From Microbacterium flavescens (GTDB taxonomy: Bacteria > Actinomycetota > Actinomycetes > Actinomycetales > Microbacteriaceae), in the NCBI RefSeq assembly GCF_018588945.1, contig NZ_JAFIWA010000007.1, forward strand, positions 1 to 64,000: DNA of 64,000 nt, in the 5' to 3' direction. A model generated the notes under the pieces. It did not search any database and was not told the origin of the DNA. It worked only from the letters and a program-made list of their open reading frames with translations. Made by a program: the position numbers and the translations under genes. Positions 25,629 through 34,591 of this stretch are shown piece by piece. The stretch's first letter is position 1. Every line of letters begins with the position of its first letter.

Positions 25629-26404
25629 GGCCGCCACACCTCCACGTCGGCGTCCGCGAGCGCAGCGGCGAGTTCCGTGTCGGGCCGGCCGTCGGTGACG
25701 AGCACGTCCACATCGGACAGCGATGCGAAGCCGACGAGCAGCTCGCGACCGAGCTTCTCGGCGTCCGCGACGAGGATGACCCGGCGCGCAGTGCGGACGA
25801 TGGCCCTCTTGACGGCGGCCTCGTCGGGATCTGGGGTGCTCAGACCGAACCCGGCCGACACGCCGTTCGCCCCCAGGAAGGCGATGTCGGGGCGCATGCC
25901 CTCGATCGCGTGGACGGTGTCGGTGCCGACGGCGGCGCCGGTCACGCCGCGGACCCGGCCCCCGATGAGCGTCAGCCTGGTGTCCGTCGCCGCACTGAGC
26001 GCGTGGGCCAGGCTGAGGGCGTGGGTCACGACCTCGACTTCTTCGGACCTGAGGCGCCGCCCCAGGTGTGCAGCAACGGCTGCGGTGGTGGTGCCCGCAT
26101 CGAAGAACACGGATCCTCGGAATCCGTCGGGGAGCGCAGCCGCCGCGCGGGCGCCGATCGCGGCCTTGGCCGGCCCCTGTCGCTGCTGTCGCTCCCACAG
26201 CGACGCTTCGGTGGTGCTCGCCCGCTCGATGCCGACCGCACCGCCGTGGACGCGACGCAGCACGCCTTCGGCCTCCAACTGGTCGAGGTCGCGGCGCACA
26301 GTCTCCGTCGTGACGTCGAAGCGACCGGCGAGTTCAACGACGCTCACTCTGCCGTCCGTCTCCAGCAGGCGTTCGATCTGCTCCTGGCGCTCCGTCGCGT
26401 ACAT
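25625..26404 (-). CDS. fruR: DeoR/GlpR family regulator of the fructose operon
   Basis: A 259-residue DeoR-type repressor. N-terminal winged helix-turn-helix: RVSVVELAGRFDVTTETVRRD near residue 19, followed by the DLDQLEAEGVLRRVHGGA signature. C-terminal sugar-phosphate sensor domain, about 75-250. First gene of fruR-fruK-fruA-ptsH, with GGAGGG 6 bases before ATG 26404. It probably represses the operon through a site near the promoter at 26430-26458 and is released by fructose 1-phosphate, as known for related FruR proteins. Confidence 0.9.
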   Translation of the reverse strand: MYATERQEQIERLLETDGRVSVVELAGRFDVTTETVRRDLDQLEAEGVLRRVHGGAVGIERASTTEASLWERQQRQGPAKAAIGARAAAALPDGFRGSVFFDAGTTTAAVAAHLGRRLRSEEVEVVTHALSLAHALSAATDTRLTLIGGRVRGVTGAAVGTDTVHAIEGMRPDIAFLGANGVSAGFGLSTPDPDEAAVKRAIVRTARRVILVADAEKLGRELLVGFASLSDVDVLVTDGRPDTELAAALADADVEVWRP

Positions 26405-26429
26405 TCATGACCCTCCATCGGATTCCCAC

Positions 26430-26458
26430 AGAATACAACACATCCCAACATAAAACAA
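26430..26458 (-). promoter_or_regulatory. Promoter of the fructose operon
   Basis: Minus strand: -35 TTGTTT (26453-26458), 17-base spacer, -10 TATTCT (26430-26435). It is the clearest sigma-70 promoter in the window and lies in its most AT-rich intergenic stretch. Confidence 0.75.
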
Positions 26459-26475
26459 TATCCACTGTTGGATAT
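26458..26475. promoter_or_regulatory. Candidate operator, inverted repeat
   Basis: ATATCCA-CTGT-TGGATAT, a perfect 7-bp inverted repeat. It adjoins the -35 of the fru promoter and overlaps the -10 (26473-26478) of the divergent kinase gene, so one bound protein could control both. Confidence 0.6.
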
Positions 26476-26478
26476 CGT
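26473..26478 (+). promoter_or_regulatory. -10 hexamer of kinase gene, leaderless type
   Basis: TATCGT, exactly 6 bases (CTTACC) before GTG at 26485. Confidence 0.55.
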
Positions 26479-26484
26479 CTTACC

Positions 26485-27405
26485 GTGGCCGACAAACCCT
26501 CCGCCGACATGACCATCGACGAGGCCCTGGTGCGCCGGCTCCTCGCGGCGCAGGCGCCCTCCGACGTCGCGTCCCTCCCCTTGATCCGGGTAGCCGAGGG
26601 CTGGGACAGCGAACTGTGGCGGCTGGGTGCGGACCTCGCTGTTCGTCTCCCGCGCCGGGCGGTCGCCGCCCCCCTCATCGAACACGAGCAGCGCAGCCTG
26701 CCGCTGATCGCCCCGGCGGTGGAGGCGACGGGTGTCCGCGTCCCCACGCCGCTCGTGCACGGCCGTCCCGCTGCCGGGTTCCCGTGGCCGTGGTCTCTCG
26801 TGCCGTGGTTCGAGGGAGTGCGCGGGATCGACGTGCCACGGGTCGAGCGACGCGAGTGGGCGGGGCCGCTCGCACGGGCGCTGGCGGCACTTCACGTAGA
26901 GGCACCCGCCGACCACCCGGTCAACCCGGTGCGCGGGCGTGCTCTCGCGACGCGGGCGGCGGTGTTCGAGGAACGCGTGCACATCCTCACCGCCTCTGGT
27001 CGACTGGACTCTCCCGCGGCGGCCGCGCTGACGGACGTGTGGCTCCGCGGTGTCGCCGAGCGTCCTTGGGCCGCGACTCCGGTGTGGATCCACGGTGACC
27101 TGCATCCGGGCAACCTCGTCGCGGCCGGCGGGCGGCTGCGCGCGATCATCGACTTCGGCGACGTGACAGCCGGCGATCCGGCGTACGACCTCGCCGTCGC
27201 GTGGCTCGCGTTCGACCACGCCGGCCGGTCGGCTTTCGTCGAGGCGGCCGGCGATCGATACGACCGCGCCACCTGGATCCGCGCGCATGCGTGGGCAGCC
27301 GCGATCGCCGTCGTGCTGCTCGCGCACAGCGACGACAACCCGGACTACGAGAAGCTCGGCGCCGATTCCGCCCGCGAGGTGATCGCCGCGGCATCCCCGC
27401 GCTGA
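26485..27405 (+). CDS. Aminoglycoside phosphotransferase (APH) family kinase
   Basis: A 306-residue APH/choline-kinase-fold protein. The catalytic loop is WIHGDLHPGNL near residue 200 and the metal-binding motif is IIDFGDVTAGDPAYDL near residue 220. Chromosomal members of this family phosphorylate diverse small molecules, and no resistance function should be assumed. The frame is open to an ATG at 26407, but GTG 26485 is chosen from TATCGT-N6-GTG and because the earlier ATG would lie inside the fru promoter region. Its last 61 bases overlap the end of the convergent gene at 27345. Confidence 0.88.
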   Translation: MADKPSADMTIDEALVRRLLAAQAPSDVASLPLIRVAEGWDSELWRLGADLAVRLPRRAVAAPLIEHEQRSLPLIAPAVEATGVRVPTPLVHGRPAAGFPWPWSLVPWFEGVRGIDVPRVERREWAGPLARALAALHVEAPADHPVNPVRGRALATRAAVFEERVHILTASGRLDSPAAAALTDVWLRGVAERPWAATPVWIHGDLHPGNLVAAGGRLRAIIDFGDVTAGDPAYDLAVAWLAFDHAGRSAFVEAAGDRYDRATWIRAHAWAAAIAVVLLAHSDDNPDYEKLGADSAREVIAAASPR

Positions 27406-28202
27406 CCGCCGCCCGGCGTGCTCACCCAGACATCCACGTGCCCGCCGCGCCCCACGAAGCGGATCACCGTCCCGATGGGAAGGGGCTCGTCGAGCGCGAG
27501 GGACATCCCGTCGTACACCGTGAAGTCCAGCACGGGGTCGAGCCCCGCGCCGCTGCACGTCGCACTGAGGAAGCCGTCGTCGTGCGACAGGAGCACGCAG
27601 CGCGAGTCGTCGACCGCTCGAGCCGTCCAGACCTGGATCACATCGAAAGCCTCGTGCGGCACCACGCTTCCCGGGTCGACCCCCCAGTAGTCGAGGTTCT
27701 CTCTGAACCCGGCACCGCGCTCGCCGCCGCCCGGCTCGACCTGGAGCGTGAGATCCGGCGGAGGCTCGGAATCGGTGGGCCACAGGAACCCGAGCCAGAT
27801 TCCCAGCCCTACCCCGGCCGCTGCGGTGACCGCCCACAGCGGGACCCGCTGCCACCAGCGGCGCGCGGGCGCCGTGGGAGACGCCGCGGCGTCGGGTGCC
27901 TCGGGCAGATCGGCATTGTGCACGGGAGGTGTGTCTGCAGCGGGAGGTGAGGTCTCGGATGCCTCGCCGACGACGGGCTGCGGCTCGGGAGCGAGCAGGG
28001 GGCCGACGCGGCGGGCGCCGCCGTCATCATCGCTCGATGCCGTGAGATCCTCGGCCGGGATCGGCCGCGCCAGTTCCTCGAGTTCGTGAAGCCGCCGCTG
28101 GGCGATCGGATCGCCGTCGATGTCGGCATCCGGGCCGTACGCGCGGCGCCGCAGAGCGGCGAGCTCCTCCATGCGGGCCGTCGTCAGCGCTGGCGCGTCC
28201 AT
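27345..28202 (-). CDS. Hypothetical single-pass membrane protein
   Basis: A 285-residue protein I do not recognise. The N-terminal cytoplasmic part (about 1-115) includes the helix TTARMEELAALRRRAYG and an acidic Pro-rich stretch. One transmembrane helix lies at about 120-140 (VPLWAVTAAAGVGLGIWLGF). The C-terminal outer domain has two cysteines (RCVLLSHDDGFLSATC) that could form a disulfide. The ATG follows GATAAT at 6 bases. Its 3' end overlaps the convergent kinase gene by 61 bases, so one of the two C-termini may be under reduced constraint. Confidence 0.75.
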   Translation of the reverse strand: MDAPALTTARMEELAALRRRAYGPDADIDGDPIAQRRLHELEELARPIPAEDLTASSDDDGGARRVGPLLAPEPQPVVGEASETSPPAADTPPVHNADLPEAPDAAASPTAPARRWWQRVPLWAVTAAAGVGLGIWLGFLWPTDSEPPPDLTLQVEPGGGERGAGFRENLDYWGVDPGSVVPHEAFDVIQVWTARAVDDSRCVLLSHDDGFLSATCSGAGLDPVLDFTVYDGMSLALDEPLPIGTVIRFVGRGGHVDVWVSTPGGGQRGDAAAITSRAESAPSFS

Positions 28203-28208
28203 GGGGCC

Positions 28209-28214
28209 ATTATC
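28209..28214 (-). promoter_or_regulatory. -10 hexamer of membrane protein, leaderless type
   Basis: GATAAT on the minus strand, exactly 6 bases (GGCCCC) before ATG at 28202. Confidence 0.5.
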
Positions 28215-28367
28215 CGCCCGCTGGAGGCATTCGTCTCGGACGGTTCTTTGTCGACCATCTACAGAAATCGAGTCTCAGCAAACGTGACACTTGGTCCCAG
28301 CCGGAAGAGTGCGGCGACGTCGATCCGCCGACTGCTACCTTCGCATCGCTTCACGACGACGCTCGTC

Positions 28368-28393
28368 CCGGCGCACCGACGATGGTGCGCCGG
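28368..28393 (+). promoter_or_regulatory. Perfect hairpin upstream of LxxG-repeat gene
   Basis: CCGGCGCACC (28368-28377) and GGTGCGCCGG (28384-28393) form a 10-bp stem with a 6-base loop, about 95 bases before the start codon. The rest of the 28215-28488 gap shows no recognised element. Confidence 0.5.
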
Positions 28394-28488
28394 CGATCAC
28401 CACCCCGGAGATCGCGTCGTCGGCCGGCGACAGCATGCCGGCGCACTTCCGCACGCCTGCCCGCAGGCGCGACCACCAGGAGTCCTCA

Positions 28489-29922
28489 GTGACGAGAACG
28501 ACAGTCCACACGCACGGCCTCGGCATGCGCATCGCCGTCATCGTGCTCAGCGTGCTGCTAGCCGCGATGATCTTCCTCTACTTCGCCACGACGTCGAAGA
28601 TCGCCGCAGGCGCGCAGCAGCTCGCCGACGGCACGACGCAGGCGGACGCCGGATCGGCGGAGCTCGCCGCCGGCGCGGTCACGCTGTCCGACGGCGCCGC
28701 CGAGCTCAGCGCGGGTGCGACGCAGCTCGACGACGGTGCTGCGGCTGCGGCCGCCGGTGCCGCGGCGCTCACGGCCGGCGCAACGTCGGCCGACGCGGGA
28801 GCGGCGCAGCTGTCGAGCGGAGCGTCCTCGCTCTCGGAGGGCGCATCCTCGGCGGCCACCGGAGCTGCGAACCTGAGCGCCGGTGCGCAGCGTGCCGCGA
28901 CGGGTGCGGCGGATCTGGCCGCTGGAGCGAAGAACGCCTCGATCGGCGCAGAGACGCTGGCGGGCAAGACCGCGCTGCTCGCTCAAGGGGTGGTCGGCGC
29001 GGACACCTACTCCAAGACGCTCCTGTCGAAGGCCGAGGGCTTCCGCGACCTGCTCGCGAAGGGAGTGACGCCCGACGTCGTGACGCTCTCGGGCGCAGGG
29101 GCGCAGCTCGGCGCCGTTGCGGCGTCGGCACCGGGCAACGCCCACACGCTGGCGACGACGATCGCCGCGCTCGCGGGAGCAGACCCGACCAATGCGACCC
29201 TGCAGGGCCTGAAGCAGCTCTCTGCGGGACTCGAACTGCAGGTCGGCGCGTTGGCCAAGCCTGCCGCCGGCGCACCGGCGCTCGCGCAGGGCCTGATGCA
29301 GGCAGCGGGCGGTGCTGAGCAGGTCGTCGGCGGTCTCGACGGGCTCGTCCACGGCGACACCGCGAACAAGTGGCCCGGCACGGTCGCACTCGCGGACGAG
29401 AAGACCGGCGCCCCCGCGCTCGCAGCCGGGGCGGCTGACCTGCGCGACGGCGTCGCGCAGGTGCGGGCGGGCGCCGACAAGGTCGCCGCCGGTGCAGGGG
29501 AACTCGCCTCGGGCGCCGCGAGTCTGCACACGGGCACGCAGTCCCTCGCAAGCGGCGCAGGCTCGCTGTCCGCCGGCGCCACGACGCTGGCCGACGGCAC
29601 CTCGAAGCTCGCAGCGGGAGCGGAGGCGCTCTCGACCGGAACGGAAGAACTCGCCGCCGGTTCGGGCACGCTGGCCGAAGGCTCGCAGACGCTGGCCGAC
29701 GGAACGGTCGAGCTGGCCACCGGTGCCGCGTCCCTCAACGACGGCACCGCGCAGATCGCGGACGGCTCCGGCGAGCTCGCCGCAGGAGCGGCGGGAGCGA
29801 CGCCCATGGTGCTGCCGTGGCTGCTGCTCGCAGCGCTCGCAGGCCTCGTGGCGATCGGATTCTGGATTGGCCATCGGGTGAGTCACCGGAGCCGGGCGAT
29901 GGGGGAACCAGCCATCGCGTAA
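28489..29922 (+). CDS. LxxG heptad-repeat surface protein
   Basis: A 477-residue protein built of repeats: an N-terminal signal anchor (about 9-31, MRIAVIVLSVLLAAMIFLYF), then long stretches of the X-X-X-L-X-X-G heptad repeat (the TIGR03057-type pattern) at about 38-165 and 305-438, a less repetitive middle (about 165-305), and a C-terminal transmembrane helix (about 441-465) with a basic tail. The repeats run LAAGAxxLxxGA almost without charge. Similar repeats occur in YhgE/Pip-type and MmpL-associated envelope proteins. It probably spans or lines the envelope. The GTG has AGGAG 7 bases upstream. Longer in-frame starts upstream were rejected. Confidence 0.85.
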   Translation: MTRTTVHTHGLGMRIAVIVLSVLLAAMIFLYFATTSKIAAGAQQLADGTTQADAGSAELAAGAVTLSDGAAELSAGATQLDDGAAAAAAGAAALTAGATSADAGAAQLSSGASSLSEGASSAATGAANLSAGAQRAATGAADLAAGAKNASIGAETLAGKTALLAQGVVGADTYSKTLLSKAEGFRDLLAKGVTPDVVTLSGAGAQLGAVAASAPGNAHTLATTIAALAGADPTNATLQGLKQLSAGLELQVGALAKPAAGAPALAQGLMQAAGGAEQVVGGLDGLVHGDTANKWPGTVALADEKTGAPALAAGAADLRDGVAQVRAGADKVAAGAGELASGAASLHTGTQSLASGAGSLSAGATTLADGTSKLAAGAEALSTGTEELAAGSGTLAEGSQTLADGTVELATGAASLNDGTAQIADGSGELAAGAAGATPMVLPWLLLAALAGLVAIGFWIGHRVSHRSRAMGEPAIA

Positions 29923-29937
29923 GCGCCTGGAGAAACG

Positions 29938-29964
29938 AAAAACCCCCGCTGAGCGGGGGTTTTT
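29938..29964. terminator. Bidirectional intrinsic terminator
   Basis: AAAAACCCCCGC-TGA-GCGGGGGTTTTT: GC stem flanked by A and T runs, so it works on both strands, for the LxxG gene and for tRNA-Gln. Confidence 0.92.
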
Positions 29965-29969
29965 TCGTT

Positions 29970-30044
29970 TGGCTGGGGTACCTGGACTCGAACCAAGAAC
30001 AAAGGTACCAGAAACCTCCGTGTTGCCAATTACACCATACCCCA
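29970..30044 (-). tRNA. tRNA-Gln (CTG)
   Basis: Cloverleaf on the minus strand: acceptor TGGGGTA/TACCCCA, anticodon stem GAGGT/ACCTT with loop TTCTGGT giving anticodon CTG (reads CAG), T-arm CTTGG/CCAGG with loop TTCGAGT, encoded CCA end (29970-29972). Confidence 0.96.
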
Positions 30045-30119
30045 AGGCGTACGACCGCAGTCGTGCCGAAGATCAAGTTTAGACGACGGAGCCGTCTGAA
30101 CCAAACCCAGCGTGTCGCG

Positions 30120-31634
30120 TCAGCTGACGCGGGGCACAAGATCGCCGAGACGGCCGATGGATACCGTCTTGCCCAGCAGCTCCATCGACTCGAAGAGCGG
30201 CGGCGAGATCCGGCGCCCGCTCAGCGCGACACGGAGCGGACCGTAGGCGACGCGCGGCTTGAGACCCAGTCCATCGATCAGCGCTGCCGAGAGAGCCTCC
30301 TGCAGCGCCGCCGCAGTGAAGTCGGAGTCGGGCACGCTCTCGAGCGCCCCGACGGAGGCCACCAGCACCTCCCCCGCGTTCGCGGGCAGGCTCGAGAGAG
30401 CGTCCTCGTCGTAGACGACCTCATCACGCAGGAGAAACCCCAGCAGCCCGGGCGCTTCGCCGAGGAGCTGCATGCGCTCCTGCACGAGTGGTGCCGCGGC
30501 CTCGATGATCTGCTGCTGCTGCGGCGTCGGCGGCTCCGACACAAGACCCGCCGTGGCCAGGTACGGGACCAGCCGCTCTGCGAAGTCGGCGGGCTGCAGC
30601 ATCCGAATGTGGTCGCCGTTGATCGACTCGGCCTTCTTCTGATCGAAGCGGGCGGGGTTCGGATTCACGTCGACGATGTCGAAGGCCTCGACGAGCTCGT
30701 CGAGCGTGAACACGTCGCGATCGGGCGCGATCGACCAGCCGAGAAGCGACAGGTAGTTGAGCAGGCCTTCGTGGATGAAGCCCTTCTCGCGCTGAAGGAA
30801 GAGGTCGGCCTTCGGGTCGCGCTTGGAGAGCTTCTTGTTGCCGACCTCGCCGAGCACCAGCGGCATGTGCGCGAAGCGCGGGATGAACGTCGTCACGCCG
30901 GCGTCGACGAGCGCACGGTACAGCGCGAGCTGGCGTGCGGTCGAGGGCATGAGGTCCTCGCCGCGGATGACGTGGGTGATGCCCATGAGCGCGTCGTCGA
31001 CCGGATTCACGAACGGGTAGAGCGGCACGCCGCCGGCGCGCACGAGCACGAAGTCGGGGAAGGATCCGGCCGGGAACGTCACCTCGCCGCGGATGAGGTC
31101 GACGTAGGTGAGGTCCTCCTCGGGGACCCGCAGGCGCCAGGCGGGCTCGCGGCCCTCCGCCCGGAACGCCGCCTTCTGCTCGTCGGTCAGATCGCGGTCG
31201 AAGTTGTCGTAGCCGAGCTGCTTCGCGCGTCCGTTCGCCTCGTTGCGGGCGTCGATCTCCTCTGCCGTCGAGTAGCTCTCGTACACGGCGCCGGCCGCGA
31301 CGAGCTTGTCCAGCACCTCCCGGTAGATGTCGTGCCGCTGCGACTGGCGGTACGGCGCGTGGGGACCGCCGACCTCGACCCCTTCGTCCCAGTCGATCTC
31401 GAGCCACCGCAGGGCATCGAGCAGCTGAAGATAGCTCTCCTCGCTGTCCCGCGCGGAGTCGGTGTCTTCGATGCGGAAGACGAGCTTGCCGCCGTTGTGC
31501 CGCGCGTACGCCCAGTTGAACAGGACCGTGCGGATCAGACCCACATGCGGAAGGCCGGTGGGCGACGGGCAGAAGCGCACGCGCACGTCGGCCCCGGTCG
31601 CGGTGGTGGTGCGGGGATCGGGTGAAGAAGGCAT
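30120..31634 (-). CDS. gltX: Glutamate--tRNA ligase
   Basis: Class I aminoacyl-tRNA synthetase charging tRNA-Glu, 504 residues. It has the HIGH-type motif [16 protein letters not shown] near residue 20, [11 protein letters not shown] near residue 50, and the [12 protein letters not shown] (KMSKS) loop near residue 260. The anticodon-binding domain follows to the end. ATG at 31634 is chosen over in-frame upstream starts, which lie in a region without family similarity; TAGACT lies 8 bases before it. Placed beside a tRNA-Gln gene. As no gatCAB or glnS is in the window, tRNA specificity (discriminating or not) cannot be told. Confidence 0.96.
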   Translation of the reverse strand: MPSSPDPRTTTATGADVRVRFCPSPTGLPHVGLIRTVLFNWAYARHNGGKLVFRIEDTDSARDSEESYLQLLDALRWLEIDWDEGVEVGGPHAPYRQSQRHDIYREVLDKLVAAGAVYESYSTAEEIDARNEANGRAKQLGYDNFDRDLTDEQKAAFRAEGREPAWRLRVPEEDLTYVDLIRGEVTFPAGSFPDFVLVRAGGVPLYPFVNPVDDALMGITHVIRGEDLMPSTARQLALYRALVDAGVTTFIPRFAHMPLVLGEVGNKKLSKRDPKADLFLQREKGFIHEGLLNYLSLLGWSIAPDRDVFTLDELVEAFDIVDVNPNPARFDQKKAESINGDHIRMLQPADFAERLVPYLATAGLVSEPPTPQQQQIIEAAAPLVQERMQLLGEAPGLLGFLLRDEVVYDEDALSSLPANAGEVLVASVGALESVPDSDFTAAALQEALSAALIDGLGLKPRVAYGPLRVALSGRRISPPLFESMELLGKTVSIGRLGDLVPRVS

Positions 31635-31642
31635 CGCCGACA

Positions 31643-31648
31643 AGTCTA
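31643..31648 (-). promoter_or_regulatory. -10 hexamer of gltX
   Basis: TAGACT on the minus strand, 8 bases before the gltX ATG, leaving at most a leader of one or two bases. Confidence 0.45.
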
Positions 31649-31795
31649 GTTGCGGGATGCTGCGATGCCCGGTGGAGGAGCTGCAGGGCCGCTGTCCGCC
31701 GAACGGGTGACATTCCGAAGCCCTCGGGCTAACCTCGCCATCAACCGGCTGTGTCACCCGGCCCGGCCGACGGCCAATCGACGAAGGAGTCGAAC

Positions 31796-34537
31796 GTGAC
31801 CTCAGTTCTCGCGCGTCTGCGCCGTGGCACCATCGGTGCGACGGCGGCACTGGCGCTCACCGTTCCGCTTGGACTCGCCGTCGCTCAACCGGCGATGGCG
31901 GCTGTCGAGCCCGCGCCGCCGCCCGTTCAGAAGCTCATCGCCGACGGGGAGTCGGCGGTGAGGATCTCCGGTCCCGACCGCTACGAGACGGCGGCGCGCA
32001 TCTCCCTCGAGTTCGGCGCGGCCGACGTCGTGCACGTCGCGTCGGGCACCGCGTTCCCGGACGCGCTCAGTGCGCAGCTCCCGCCCTCGTCGGTCCCGAC
32101 CGAGGACGTTCTGCCCGGTGGGCTGTGGCCGGCGTCCCACGCCGGCGGCGGCGGAGCACCGACGCTTCTGACGCAGCAGAACTCGGTGCCGTCGGCCACG
32201 GCGGCGGCACTGTGGACCCTCGCGCCCACGACGATCCGCATCATCGGCGGCGAGGGCGCGGTCTCGCGAAGCGTCGCTCGCCAGCTCTCGGCCTACGGCA
32301 CCGTCGAGCGGATCGGCGGTGCGGATCGCTACGAGACCTCGGCACTGGTCGCCGCGAAGTTCCCGAAGAACCTTCCGATCCTGTTCGTCGCGACGGGCGA
32401 GACCTTCCCCGACGCGCTCGCCGGCAGCGCCGCGGCCGCGCGGGCGCAGGCGCCGATCCTGCTCACACGGAGCACAGCGCTTCCCGCTGTGACCGCCGCC
32501 GCGCTGCGGTCGCTCGCACCCCGCACAGTGGTCGTCCTCGGTGGTCCCGGCGCGGTCAGCAACGCGGTCGTCTCCGCCATCACCGCGATCGTGCCCGACA
32601 CGACGCGTATCGGCGGCGCCGACCGTTATGAGACGGCCGCCGCGATCGCGCAAGCGTACGAGCGCGACAGCTCACCGCTGCTCGCCACCGGACAGACCTT
32701 CCCCGACGCTCTCGCCGGCGGCGCCTTGGCGGGACACCTCGGAGCACCGCTCCTGCTGACGAAGAGCACATCACTGCCGCCGTCGACCAGCGCGGCGCTC
32801 GATCGACTGTCGCCGCAGGGCATCAGCATCCTCGGTGGCACCGGCGCGGTCAGCCAGGCCGTGCAGAGCGCTGTGAACGCGCAGCAGCCGCGGTGGTTCG
32901 ACGAGACTGTCGCCCAGATCCTGTCGTTCAACGACTACCACGGCCACCTCGAAGCCATGGAGGGCGCCGTGCTCACCCCGGCCCAGGATCCCGACCAGAA
33001 CCTCGTCGGCGGCGTGGAGTACCTCTCGACGACCCTCGCGGGTCTGCGGACCACGTCGCTCGCCGACCGGACGATCACCGTCGCGGCGGGCGATCTGATC
33101 GGCGGTTCGCCGTTCCTGTCGGGGCTGTTCCAGGACGAGCCGTCGGTGGAAAGCCTCAACCACATCGGACTCGATGTGTCCAGCGTGGGCAACCACGAGT
33201 TCGACGAGGGGACCGAAGAGCTCCTCCGCATGCAGAACGGCGGGTGCCACCCCGAGAAGGGATGCTTCTTCCCCAACGAGCCGTACGCGGGCGCGGACTT
33301 CTCGTGGCTGGCAGCCAACGTGGTCAACCGCGTCGGCGGCGGCACCCTTCTGCCCGGCACAGCGGTGCGTGAACTCGGCGGCATCCAGGTGGGATTCATC
33401 GGGATGACCTTGGAAGCGACTCCGACACTCGTGGCGCCCGGCGGCGTCGCCTCGGTGGAGTTCCTGGACGAGATCGTGACGGCGAACGCCGCCGCGGCCG
33501 AGCTGCAGACGGCGGGCGTCGAGGCGATCGTCGTGCTCCTGCACGAAGGCGGCTTCCAGACGGGTTCGTACAACGGGTGCGAAGGCATCTCCGGCCCCAT
33601 CGTCGCGATTGCCGAGGGGCTCGATCCGGCCATCGACATGATGGTCACCGGCCACACCCACATGCCGTACATCTGCGACATTCCCGACCCCGACGGCAAC
33701 AGCCGCTACGTCACGAGCGCGAACCAGTACGGGCGTGTCGTGACCGACACCAGCCTGGTGCTGAGCCAGACCACGGGGGATGTCGTCCGGGACCGGGTGT
33801 CGTCCGAGAACAACCTCGTGCTCCGCACGGCGGCCGACCCCGCGGCGACGGCGATCATCGACAAGTGGGCCGCACTCAGTGACGTCGTCGGTGGTGAGGT
33901 CGTCGGAAGCGTCGCCGAGGACATCACCGGAGACTCGAGCGGTGACCGCGGAATCGAGACGCCCCTGGGCAACCTCATTGCGGACGCGATCCTGGCGGGC
34001 ACCTCGGCTCCCGAGGACGGCGGAGCGCAGATCGCGTTCATGAACATCGGGGGCATCCGGGCCAGTCTCCTGTTCAACGCCCAGTCGCACGATGAGCAGC
34101 CTGGCGAGATCACCTATGCCGAAGCATTCGCCGTGGCTCCGTTCGGAAACATCACGGTGACACTCGACCTCACGGGGCAGCAGATCAAGGACGTGCTGGA
34201 GCAGCAGTACGTCCCGGCGCGCAGCCGGCAGTTCCTGCATCTGGCGACGTCGGGAGGGCTGACCTATTCGTGGGACAAGTCAGCCCCGGAGGGCGAGCAG
34301 ATCAGTGATCTGATGTTCAACGGCACGCCGCTCGACCCGGCGGCGACCTACCGTGTGGCCACGCTGAGCTTCCTCGCGGAAGGCGGTGACAGCTTCACGG
34401 CGTTCACCGGTGGCATGAACCTCGTCGGTGGTCCCGAGGATCTCGCCAACCTGGTGGAGTTCTTCGGAGCGAACCCGGGCCTGACGGCACCGGCGACGGA
34501 CCGCGTGACCGAGATCGCACCGGCGCCGGCACCCTAG
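31796..34537 (+). CDS. Secreted CWB2 cell-wall-binding 5'-nucleotidase/metallophosphatase
   Basis: A 913-residue exported protein. The signal peptide is about 1-34 (cleavage after QPAMA). Three cell-wall-binding repeat 2 (CWB2) domains follow at about 50-365, each with a GxDRYETA...FPDAL...GG pattern ([33 protein letters not shown]). A calcineurin-type metallophosphatase lies at about 375-640 with [21 protein letters not shown] near 464 and TGHTHMPY near 618. A 5'-nucleotidase C-terminal domain fills about 690-890. It likely hydrolyses extracellular nucleotides while bound to the wall. GTG start with AAGGAG 7 bases upstream. There is no LPXTG motif. Confidence 0.92.
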   Translation: MTSVLARLRRGTIGATAALALTVPLGLAVAQPAMAAVEPAPPPVQKLIADGESAVRISGPDRYETAARISLEFGAADVVHVASGTAFPDALSAQLPPSSVPTEDVLPGGLWPASHAGGGGAPTLLTQQNSVPSATAAALWTLAPTTIRIIGGEGAVSRSVARQLSAYGTVERIGGADRYETSALVAAKFPKNLPILFVATGETFPDALAGSAAAARAQAPILLTRSTALPAVTAAALRSLAPRTVVVLGGPGAVSNAVVSAITAIVPDTTRIGGADRYETAAAIAQAYERDSSPLLATGQTFPDALAGGALAGHLGAPLLLTKSTSLPPSTSAALDRLSPQGISILGGTGAVSQAVQSAVNAQQPRWFDETVAQILSFNDYHGHLEAMEGAVLTPAQDPDQNLVGGVEYLSTTLAGLRTTSLADRTITVAAGDLIGGSPFLSGLFQDEPSVESLNHIGLDVSSVGNHEFDEGTEELLRMQNGGCHPEKGCFFPNEPYAGADFSWLAANVVNRVGGGTLLPGTAVRELGGIQVGFIGMTLEATPTLVAPGGVASVEFLDEIVTANAAAAELQTAGVEAIVVLLHEGGFQTGSYNGCEGISGPIVAIAEGLDPAIDMMVTGHTHMPYICDIPDPDGNSRYVTSANQYGRVVTDTSLVLSQTTGDVVRDRVSSENNLVLRTAADPAATAIIDKWAALSDVVGGEVVGSVAEDITGDSSGDRGIETPLGNLIADAILAGTSAPEDGGAQIAFMNIGGIRASLLFNAQSHDEQPGEITYAEAFAVAPFGNITVTLDLTGQQIKDVLEQQYVPARSRQFLHLATSGGLTYSWDKSAPEGEQISDLMFNGTPLDPAATYRVATLSFLAEGGDSFTAFTGGMNLVGGPEDLANLVEFFGANPGLTAPATDRVTEIAPAPAP

Positions 34538-34554
34538 CGGCAGGTCATCCGTCA

Positions 34555-34587
34555 CGGCGGCCGGTCCCGCAAAGGGTCCGGCCGCCG
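34555..34587. terminator. Hairpin between convergent genes
   Basis: CGGCGGCCGG (34555-34564) pairs with CCGGCCGCCG (34578-34587), extended by CCC/GGG across a T-T mismatch. It lies between the 5'-nucleotidase and LysR genes, with no T-tract. Confidence 0.65.
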
Positions 34588-34591
34588 GTCG

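Noticed and set aside
26485..27405. Aminoglycoside resistance gene
   Set aside because: The kinase motifs define only the superfamily. Chromosomal actinobacterial members act on many substrates and there is no mobile context.
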